The position numbers and the translations under genes are program-made. A stretch of DNA of 55,155 nucleotides from Mycobacterium sp. 1100029.7 (lineage in GTDB: Bacteria > Actinomycetota > Actinomycetes > Mycobacteriales > Mycobacteriaceae). Of this stretch, positions 49,536 through 55,155 are shown in pieces (within the stretch, counting starts at the first letter, position 1; the number at the start of each line of letters is the position of its first letter). A model generated the notes under the pieces. The model worked only from the letters and a program-made list of their open reading frames with translations. It was not told the DNA's origin and searched no databases. Location: positions 1 to 55,155 of the forward strand of contig NZ_LZSC01000020.1 in the NCBI RefSeq assembly GCF_001665235.1, in the 5' to 3' direction.

Positions 49536-50987
49536 ATGGCATTGGCGCACAACGCGGCCCCGGTTTCCCGGCCGGAGCCCTCGAATTCGGGGTCCGATCC
49601 AGGACCGGCCGTCAACGCAAGTGAATCGAATCTCGCCGACTACCTGAATCAGCCGGTGCAGAACATCCTCGCGCGGTTCGGGGCGTCACCCTTGCCGCAA
49701 GCAGCGCCGCCCCCGGCCCCGGCCGATCACGACGCAGCGCCCGCGGGTGCAGCGAACAACGGGATGTCGGGCATGTTGACCAGCCTGCTGACCTCGATGA
49801 TCCAACCCGTGACCGACGCGCTCGGCATGCTGGGTCCGGGACTGTTCAGCGGCCTGGATCCCACGCAGGCGTTGGGAGGCGTCTCGCAGGCTTTGGAATC
49901 GGCGGGCCAACAAGTGCAGCCGGCCATGGCCGGCCTCGGTGACGCGTGGCAAGGTGCGGCCTCGTCGGCGGCGACTACGAAAACGACTGCGGCGCTGGCA
50001 AATGGCGCTCAGGTGGCCAGTCAGGCGACAGCCCTGAAGAACAGTCTGTCCGCTGCGGTCGCCAGTGTGCAGCAGGCCCAGGCGCAGCTCGTGGCGATCC
50101 TCAACGAATTCTCCGCGACAATAGCCGCGATCGGCCCTAACATCATCTTTCCGTGGGGCATGGCCCAGGCGATCGCGGCGGCAAACCAAGCGGTCACGGC
50201 GGCCACCGCCGTCATGACTGAATTGCAGACCACGTTGGCCACCGAAGCGGCTAACACCACAGCGGCCGGGGCTCCGGTTTCCGTGACTTCGGCGCCGCAG
50301 GCGGGATCTACTTTGGCTGCGGCAGTTGCGCCTTCGGCGGCCACCACGGCATCGCACTTCGGAACCAATCTTGCCGGGGTTCCGGCTGCAGCCGGCGCGC
50401 CAGCCGCCGCAGTCGGCGCGCCCGCCGCTTTGGCCAGCGCCCCCGCAGCGGCCGCAGCCGCACCCGCATCAAGCTTCGCTCCGATGATGATGCAAGCCGC
50501 GATGCCGGCGATGCAGGGAGCGAGTGCGGCCATGAGTGCCATCCAAGCCGGCGGACAAGGGGGGCCTGGCCCGGCGATTGCGCCCCAGGTTTCCGGTGAT
50601 GGCGCCGGCGGTGGTGGTGGCGGCGCGTCGCCGGGCAAAGCTGCAGCCGGTGGCGGAGTGGGCGCCGTTGCGCCGGGCGGGGTTTCACCCGAGACCATCG
50701 CGTCGCGGCTGGCTGTCCCCCCGGCGCTCGCACCGACTGACGCGGCGGCCGTGGTGACCAACACTGACGGCGTTGCGCACTCCGCTATGAATGGGGCCCC
50801 AATGATGGGGGGCGCGCCAATGGGCGCCGGTGGCAGGGCTGGGGCCGGCCGCAGCCACAGTGCGGCGGCATTTCTGCATACCGCCGACCAGGGCGACGAG
50901 ATCGTCGGCAACTTGGGCAGCGTTGCCCCCGCTGTGATTGGCCATACAGATCCAGTCGCCAGCCCGGACATCGAATTGAGAATCTAG
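49536..50987 (+). CDS. Large Ala/Gly-rich ESX-associated protein with WQG motif
   Basis: A 483-residue protein. Residues 1-60 are Pro/Ser-rich; 75-230 are helical with a WxG turn (GDAWQG at 138-140) and a second hydrophobic helix pair (LKNSLSAAVASVQQAQAQLVAIL, IIFPWGMAQAIAAANQAVTAATAVM); 260-480 are low-complexity Ala/Pro/Gly, with runs of Gly near 345-375 and GAPMMGGAPMGAGGRAGAG near 425. This is the plan of EspA/EspE-type ESX-1 substrates, large partners of EspC/EspF-like small proteins. No signal peptide, no YxxxD/E at the C-terminus (SPDIELRI). Specific identity is uncertain. Confidence 0.65.
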   Translation: MALAHNAAPVSRPEPSNSGSDPGPAVNASESNLADYLNQPVQNILARFGASPLPQAAPPPAPADHDAAPAGAANNGMSGMLTSLLTSMIQPVTDALGMLGPGLFSGLDPTQALGGVSQALESAGQQVQPAMAGLGDAWQGAASSAATTKTTAALANGAQVASQATALKNSLSAAVASVQQAQAQLVAILNEFSATIAAIGPNIIFPWGMAQAIAAANQAVTAATAVMTELQTTLATEAANTTAAGAPVSVTSAPQAGSTLAAAVAPSAATTASHFGTNLAGVPAAAGAPAAAVGAPAALASAPAAAAAAPASSFAPMMMQAAMPAMQGASAAMSAIQAGGQGGPGPAIAPQVSGDGAGGGGGGASPGKAAAGGGVGAVAPGGVSPETIASRLAVPPALAPTDAAAVVTNTDGVAHSAMNGAPMMGGAPMGAGGRAGAGRSHSAAAFLHTADQGDEIVGNLGSVAPAVIGHTDPVASPDIELRI

Positions 50988-51001
50988 AAGGGAGTTTTCG
51001 C

Positions 51002-51298
51002 ATGGCCAGCACAGCTGATTTCCGGATGCAGCCGCAGGAGGTTGCCGATGCAACCAAGCAACTCGACCAGTTGGCAAGCCGAGCCGAGAAACTCATGCAG
51101 ACCGAGGCGCCGAACCTCGCTGCGACGGCCCCGGCGCATGACGAGGTATCCCAGCGGGTCGCCTCGACCCTGAACGAGGTTCACTCCGAGTTCAGTAAGT
51201 CCGCCGACCAGGCGAAGACCGAGATACGGCGAATAGCAGCGTCTTTGCGTGCTCACACTGACAACGTCGTTGCGGCCGAGCAGGATTTCGCTATCTGA
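51002..51298 (+). CDS. PE-like small T7SS protein
   Basis: A 98-residue helical protein that I read as the PE-type partner of the following PPE-like protein. The N-terminus has FRMQPQEVADATKQLDQLASRA, where PE proteins have a Pro-Glu; here QPQ stands in place of QPE. APAHDEVSQRV matches the PE turn (VPAAADEVS). The end HTDNVVAAEQDFAI aligns with the PE/EspC tail but lacks the Tyr of YxxxD/E. GAAGGGAG precedes the ATG. It could equally be described as an EspC-family protein; position directly before a PPE-like gene favours PE. Confidence 0.7.
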   Translation: MASTADFRMQPQEVADATKQLDQLASRAEKLMQTEAPNLAATAPAHDEVSQRVASTLNEVHSEFSKSADQAKTEIRRIAASLRAHTDNVVAAEQDFAI

Positions 51299-51337
51299 CC
51301 GAGTAACGCTGATTCCTCTCGGAAGGGGGTCTAGGGC

Positions 51338-52417
51338 ATGGGATTCACGAATGTGGCATGGGAATCGCGCACTACCGAGCAGCTCGCCCGTGACCTCGCT
51401 AATGGACCTGGACCCATGTCGGTTGGGCAGGCCGGCGCCGCCTGGGTGCGTGTCGCCGACGAATGGGCAAGTATCTCAGAGGAATACGACAAAGTCGTCG
51501 AAAAGGTCAAAAGCGCTTTTGCCAGTCGAGGGGCGGACGCGGTGGCCCGCAAACTCGAGGAGTTCGGCCGCTGGTTGCAGTCCGTCAGCCTGGAAGCAGC
51601 GAGTAACGGCGAACGTGCCGAGGAGGCGGCGGTCGCCTATAGTGTTGCGGTCCTAGGGATGCCGAGCCTGTCCGAGGCGATCGAGGCGCAAACCGAACAT
51701 GACATCATGGCATCGCTCGCCGCATACAACGGGGCGATACTCAACGGACAATTCGCCAATTTCGACCAAGCGGTGGCGACTCATCAGGCGAGCGCATCCG
51801 CGGTGATGTACCAATACGAAGAGGCATGCGGTGCTCTCGCAGAGCCATGGGAGCAGCCACTTCCACCCGCGGTTTCCGGGGGCGACGCGCTCAAGGCCGA
51901 GCAGGAGGCCAAGGCGACCGACGAACGCACCGGTGCTGGTATCAAGGGCGGCGGTGGTGCGAGTCTGCCCCCGCCTCCGCTGGCACCGTTTCGAGCGGCC
52001 GAGGTCAGGTCCACCAGCGCTTCCAAGGAGTCACAAAAGATTCAGTCGGCAGTCGGTGCATCGGGCTCGGCTCCGGTGGGCACCGGTTACGGTCCGATGG
52101 CCGGGCTCGGGCGCGGTAGTGGTACGCGGGAACATCAATCATCCTTGGCCGCAACACTTGACGGTGGCGGCGAGCCGGGTGCGGGCGTGTCTCAGGCCGA
52201 CCCATCCTGGCTGCCGGCGGCCCGACCGAGTGATGCACCGTTCGTGGTTTCCGACGTGAGCTGGGGGCCAAACTCTGCGTTGTTCGACGAACTTGGCGGA
52301 CCCGTTGAACCGGAACCGCCGCAATATGCCGACATGCCCGAGCCGACACTCGAGCAGGTCTCGAATCGTTGGGTGACGCCGCCGGTGATCGGCCTCGACA
52401 AGGGCCTGTCGTTATGA
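51338..52417 (+). CDS. PPE-like protein lacking the Pro-Pro-Glu motif
   Basis: A 359-residue protein. Residues 1-165 resemble the PPE helical domain: the block SVGQAGAAWVRVADEWASISEEYDKVVE corresponds to the family's GPGSAPM..AAAAW..LA.EL pattern, and FASRGADAVARKLEEFGRWL to the second helix with its WxG-like turn region; YNGAILNGQFANFDQAVATHQ lies where PPE proteins have the NxxGQN-type segment. The first residues are MGFTNVAWESRTTEQ, so the name-giving Pro-Pro-Glu is absent. The C-terminal half is Pro/Gly-rich and low complexity. GGAAGGGGG fixes the start. It overlaps espG by ATGA, which fits an EspG client. Confidence 0.72.
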   Translation: MGFTNVAWESRTTEQLARDLANGPGPMSVGQAGAAWVRVADEWASISEEYDKVVEKVKSAFASRGADAVARKLEEFGRWLQSVSLEAASNGERAEEAAVAYSVAVLGMPSLSEAIEAQTEHDIMASLAAYNGAILNGQFANFDQAVATHQASASAVMYQYEEACGALAEPWEQPLPPAVSGGDALKAEQEAKATDERTGAGIKGGGGASLPPPPLAPFRAAEVRSTSASKESQKIQSAVGASGSAPVGTGYGPMAGLGRGSGTREHQSSLAATLDGGGEPGAGVSQADPSWLPAARPSDAPFVVSDVSWGPNSALFDELGGPVEPEPPQYADMPEPTLEQVSNRWVTPPVIGLDKGLSL

Positions 52418-53241
52418 CCGCGGCACTGGCGCCTCGACTGACATTGACCGAGGATCAGCTTCGGGTGGCGGCGTCGCGTTCCGGCGTCGATGACCTTCCG
52501 ACGGTCCTGCTGTCGCGCTCCCGACACTCCACGGTCGACCGGCGTGAGGCAGCATTCGACCGAGCTGCGCGAGAGCTGTTGTCGTGCAGATTGATTACGG
52601 AAGGACGCGTCCACCCCGAACTGGAGATGGTGCTGCAGGCACTGCAGCGGCCCGATCGTGAACTGGCCATGCGGGTCGTGACGCCGGACGGCACGGCGCG
52701 GGTCTGCGTGGTGCGTCGCGGCACACTCTGCGTGCTTGCCCGGCGCATCGGTGATGAGATCATGTTGCGAATCATTGAGCACGGCACCGAATTGCGCGAT
52801 GGTGCGGCGGCGCTACTCGCGGAGCTGCCGCAATCCAGGGCCGCCGATATCCACCCCGTCGGGGCGCCGATGGCGGAGATGTCGGCGTGCTTGAGTGGCA
52901 CACACGATACGTTCGAGTTGGCCGACGGAATCCGGAGACTGGGTGCCGAACCCCACGCGGCGATGTTACTCGGCGCGGCTTTGGGGACCCGGCAAGCATT
53001 CGCCGAGGTCGTCTACTCGGCACTCGCTGAAGACAAAGACCGGATTTCACGTGTGCCGGCGGCGGTAGCGCTGTATTACACCAAGCGCGGTCGTGTCATC
53101 GGCGCCCCAAGCGCCTCGCCGACCGGCGAATTATGGACCACTCTCAAGGCCGGTTCCGATCAAGCCTTCGTTCAGGCAATCGGGCAACTTGTCGGCCTCG
53201 CAGAAGAGGGCTGGGCGATTCAAGGCGGGAATGCGCTTTAA
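52414..53241 (+). CDS. espG: EspG-family T7SS chaperone
   Basis: A 275-residue protein of the EspG family, cytosolic chaperones that bind the tip of PPE domains and deliver PE-PPE pairs to their ESX machine. It begins MTAALAPRLTLTEDQLRVAASR. Blocks in order are LLSCRLITEGRVHPELEMVLQALQRPDRELAMRV, LARRIGDEIMLRIIEHG and RISRVPAAVALYYTKRGRVIGAPSASPTGELWTTLKAGSD, the last being typical of EspG. The ATG lies in the stop codon of the PPE-like gene. Which EspG class (1, 2, 3, 5 or plasmid type) it belongs to needs a tree. Confidence 0.85.
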   Translation: MTAALAPRLTLTEDQLRVAASRSGVDDLPTVLLSRSRHSTVDRREAAFDRAARELLSCRLITEGRVHPELEMVLQALQRPDRELAMRVVTPDGTARVCVVRRGTLCVLARRIGDEIMLRIIEHGTELRDGAAALLAELPQSRAADIHPVGAPMAEMSACLSGTHDTFELADGIRRLGAEPHAAMLLGAALGTRQAFAEVVYSALAEDKDRISRVPAAVALYYTKRGRVIGAPSASPTGELWTTLKAGSDQAFVQAIGQLVGLAEEGWAIQGGNAL

Positions 53242-53303
53242 CGGGCAATCTGCGCAATTTCCGTGTCGCAACGATGCACAAATGAGAAAGGAAATCAACT
53301 GAA

Positions 53304-53573
53304 ATGACACTCTCACTAACTCAAGCGGAAGCCCAGGCGAAGATCTCACAGATCGAAGATGCTCGGAGTCAGGCAATCGCGAAGTTGAACCAGATCGAGG
53401 ACAGTCAGCAGCTCATGCTGGGATCGAATTGGAAGGGCGGCAGCGCAACAACATACGGGCACACGTCCGCTACACAGAATGAGGACATCAACCAAATCAT
53501 CAGCAACCTGAACCAGATCGTGCAGACCGCTGAAACGCACATTCGTTCTGTGGCGAACGCAGACAACAGCTAA
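53304..53573 (+). CDS. WXG100 (Esx)-like protein with WKG
   Basis: An 89-residue protein with the WXG100 plan: helix 1 (LTQAEAQAKISQIEDARSQAIAKLNQIED), the turn GSNWKGG with W-K-G in the centre, and helix 2 (NEDINQIISNLNQIVQTAETHIRSV). AAAGGAAA lies some 10 bases before the ATG. No YxxxD/E motif follows helix 2 (VANADNS). The next gene, 14 bases on, encodes the likely partner for a heterodimer. The composition is lower in G+C than the chromosome (52 of the first 100 bases). It is not a recognised named Esx. Confidence 0.82.
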   Translation: MTLSLTQAEAQAKISQIEDARSQAIAKLNQIEDSQQLMLGSNWKGGSATTYGHTSATQNEDINQIISNLNQIVQTAETHIRSVANADNS

Positions 53574-53587
53574 GGGAGTGCAAGACA

Positions 53588-53872
53588 ATGAGTGAGATTC
53601 TCTATAACTTCGGTGCCAATAACTCTTCGCTGGACGACGTCACAAGTCTTGTGAATGGAGTCCAAGAAGTTCGTTCGGATATCACCAATCTGTTCAACGT
53701 TCTAGGGACGGTCTACGAAGGCGCTGGTGCGACTGCGCTGCAACAAGCGCATCAGAATCTGGATGCGATGCTCGACGACTTGCTGAACAACATGGCTGTC
53801 ACACAGCAGCAGGCGCAGGACCAGCAGGCGGCAATGCAGGCATTGGATCAGCAGAACGCTTCCGCGTTCTGA
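53588..53872 (+). CDS. WXG100-like partner protein with YEG in place of WxG
   Basis: A 94-residue protein beginning MSEILYNFGANNSSLDDV, which recalls EsxH/EsxC-type N-termini (MSQIMYNY, MSDQITYN). The turn reads VYEGAGAT, with Tyr replacing the WxG Trp, as EsxC also lacks it. Helix 2 is Gln-rich (AVTQQQAQDQQAAMQALDQQNASAF). No YxxxD/E motif is seen at the end. GGGAGTG precedes the ATG. I infer a heterodimer with the WKG protein upstream, by analogy with other Esx pairs. Confidence 0.8.
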   Translation: MSEILYNFGANNSSLDDVTSLVNGVQEVRSDITNLFNVLGTVYEGAGATALQQAHQNLDAMLDDLLNNMAVTQQQAQDQQAAMQALDQQNASAF

Positions 53873-53953
53873 CGATCGCCGTGGAAGCCCGGGCTTGTTG
53901 AAATTCGATGAGTCCGGGCGACCACGCATTAAACGAGAAGGGTGACAGCGCTC

Positions 53954-54346
53954 ATGGCGAGCACCGGATCAACAGGCACCGGATCAACAGGTAATGGGTC
54001 GACGGGTAGCGGAACGGATATCAGCTCATTGAGCAGCGAATTGAAGGGCCTTCAGAAGAGTGGTCCAGTCGATCTGAAGCTGTCTTCTGATACCGCCACC
54101 GCCTATCTCAATATCGTGAAAACGTTTCGCGAAGCCCTGAATACGCAGCTCACCACTATCAACAAGCTCGGGGCGCTCGGGAGCCCCGGTTCGCTGGCAT
54201 CCGCCAACGAAACCAAGAACAATCTGGAACTTGATGTCAACGGTCTCGATGGCATAGGGCAATCGATAAGCCAATACTTGTCTTATCTTGACCAATTCAC
54301 AGCGACGGTGAAGGCGGCCTCTGATCGCCTCCTCGGAGCTGGATAG
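53954..54346 (+). CDS. Small helical T7SS-associated protein of unknown function
   Basis: A protein of about 130 residues that I do not recognise. It starts with a repetitive Gly/Ser/Thr stretch (STGSTGTGSTGNGSTGSGT) and then about 100 residues of amphipathic helix (DISSLSSELKGLQKSG, ATAYLNIVKTFREALNTQLTTINKLG, IGQSISQYLSYLDQFTATVKAASDRLLGAG). A GTG at 53942 is an alternative start, but the GAGAAGG sits against it, while the ATG at 53954 is 12 bases away. It lies between the Esx pair and the large WXG protein, the position of accessory helical targeting partners in LXG toxin operons. That role is an analogy only. Confidence 0.65.
   Translation: MASTGSTGTGSTGNGSTGSGTDISSLSSELKGLQKSGPVDLKLSSDTATAYLNIVKTFREALNTQLTTINKLGALGSPGSLASANETKNNLELDVNGLDGIGQSISQYLSYLDQFTATVKAASDRLLGAG
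53963..54007 (+). repeat. Three 15-base tandem repeats coding (T/N)GSTG
   Basis: ACCGGATCAACAGGC, ACCGGATCAACAGGT and AATGGGTCGACGGGT follow each other without gap. The first two differ at one base, suggesting recent duplication; the third is diverged. They make a flexible N-terminal stretch in the protein at 53954. Confidence 0.85.
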
Positions 54347-54362
54347 TTCGAGGTTCACTGTC

Positions 54363-55155
54363 GTGTCTCACCATAAAAAGAGTGCCCCGCCTCTCACGCC
54401 CGAAGAAATCAATGGCCTGGTTAATTCAGGCCAAAATATCCCGGGAGCGGACTGGGGCGTGTGGGAATCACTGAAGAACAGTGACGTCACGTCGCTCGCG
54501 GTCGCGCAAGACGAGCTGCAGAACATCAGCGGAACGACCGCGAATCCTGCCAGCGTGGCCCTCGAAGACTTCAGCGGTGTTTCGTTTCAATCCATGTGGC
54601 AGGCCTTCAGCAGCGCTGCCGCCACGTTGGACAATGGCAATGGTGCGACCCTACAGACCGTAGCGGGCAATATCATCGAAGCGTCCCAAACGTTCCAGGA
54701 GTCACTGCAACAGCAAGAGGCCAAACAGGACTGGGTCGGGAAAACGCACGACTCCGCAATAGCCAATATCATGAATTCTATTCCGGACGTCAGCAATATT
54801 TCTTTGGGCGCTAACGCGTTGGGCCTCTTAATCGACGCCTTTTCCCATACGATTTTCCAGACTCAGTGGTACTTCGACGAGAATCACAATGGCTACCAGG
54901 CTTCTATCAGTACCTGGCCGAACGAAGTCGACGAAATCAATCAGGTCTACGATTCATTTGCGCAGGACGTGATGAATACGGTCTACGCACCGAACATCGA
55001 AAAGATCGCCCAAAGTAACCCCGGGTTCTCTACTCCCGTAAACGACCCGGCCCCGCCACCAGCTCCGCCGCCACCACCTGGAGGTTCTGGTGGTGGCGGG
55101 TCCGGCGGTGGCGATAACAATAACAACCCCCCGCCTCCTCCAGAACCTCCAGGTG
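54363..55155 (+). CDS. N-terminal part of large WXG-type secreted protein, cut by window end
   Basis: From a GTG at 54363 the frame stays open to the window end: 264 residues and no stop. The start is VSHHKKSAPPLTPEEINGL; residues 30-220 are helical, with SFQSMWQAFSSAAATLDNG, then helix IIEASQTFQESLQQQ, a WxG turn in KQDWVGKTHDS (W124-V-G126) and helix SAIANIMNSI. After about 228 comes PAPPPAPPPPPGGSGGGGSGGG and DNNNNPPPPPEPP, a linker that normally joins a secretion domain to a further domain. No YxxxD/E motif follows the helices. The plan resembles EspB, CpnT or LXG-type effectors. Product identity depends on the part outside the window. Confidence 0.75.
   Translation, partial: MSHHKKSAPPLTPEEINGLVNSGQNIPGADWGVWESLKNSDVTSLAVAQDELQNISGTTANPASVALEDFSGVSFQSMWQAFSSAAATLDNGNGATLQTVAGNIIEASQTFQESLQQQEAKQDWVGKTHDSAIANIMNSIPDVSNISLGANALGLLIDAFSHTIFQTQWYFDENHNGYQASISTWPNEVDEINQVYDSFAQDVMNTVYAPNIEKIAQSNPGFSTPVNDPAPPPAPPPPPGGSGGGGSGGGDNNNNPPPPPEPPG

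Noticed and set aside
49245..55155. A complete ESX locus within the window
   Set aside because: No gene with EccB, EccC, EccD, EccE, EccA or MycP features is seen; only substrate-like and chaperone genes are present.

Overview
The window is a chromosomal segment of a Mycobacterium outside the M. tuberculosis complex. G+C is high (65 of the 100 bases at 38281-38380), GTG and TTG starts are frequent, and from base 754 to about 46460 the gene order follows the M. tuberculosis Rv3311-to-Rv3272 block, recalled from memory and read here in reverse. Departures from that order: no phoY1 between glpD2 and the pseudouridine synthase gene, no lat/lrpA/pcd group between the TetR gene and the sigF locus, and several added genes (VWA protein, cutinase, alpha/beta hydrolase, small secreted proteins, a KstD-like flavoprotein, a PP2C/kinase/regulator cassette).

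Layout. 1-9154: VWA protein (cut by the window edge), Rv3311-like acidic protein, SapM phosphatase, uracil and purine salvage (upp, pmmB, punA), cutinase, and the AmiB1/AmiA1 amidohydrolases. 9151-17187: HSL-type hydrolase, gamma-glutamylcyclotransferase-fold protein, LpdA, GlpD2, RluA/RluD-family synthase, metallo-beta-lactamase-fold protein, two small secreted proteins and lipoprotein LpqC. 17194-23221: DNA repair genes nei and lhr and a TetR regulator. 23349-25908: the stress-sigma locus (membrane protein, usfY, rsbW/usfX, sigF) facing a convergent STAS-domain gene. 26098-32660: acyl-CoA carboxylase genes accA3, accD5 and accE5, with maf, sseA and a SufE-like gene. 32796-39416: KstD-like dehydrogenase, birA (which can biotinylate AccA3), a PH-domain membrane protein, GtrA, purK, purE and fadE25. 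39564-42768: a three-gene cassette of receiver-PP2C phosphatase, CHASE3-type histidine kinase and Rcp1-type receiver. 42707-48835: SulP-carbonic anhydrase fusion, CoA-transferase, methyltransferase and FAD oxidoreductase.

The most unusual part is 49245-55155, a run of type VII secretion (ESX) substrate-like genes with an EspG-type chaperone: a small EspC-like protein, a 483-residue Ala-rich protein with a WQG motif, a PE-like and a PPE-like protein lacking the defining Pro-Glu and Pro-Pro-Glu motifs, EspG, two WXG100-like proteins, a small helical protein, and the first 264 residues of a large WXG-containing protein that leaves the window inside a Pro/Gly linker. Nothing in this run has the usual YxxxD/E tail, no Ecc/MycP machinery gene lies in the window, and base composition falls towards the right edge (46 of 100 G+C at 54841-54940). 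I read it as an accessory, probably acquired ESX substrate module; the last gene could be a CpnT- or LXG-like effector whose C-terminal domain lies outside.

Two regulatory threads deserve attention: a predicted SigF promoter that would also produce an almost leaderless 29-codon ORF ahead of rsbW-sigF, and the pairing of a STAS antagonist at sigF with an RsbU-like PP2C phosphatase 14 kb away. I saw no tRNA, rRNA, CRISPR array, insertion sequence or phage gene.
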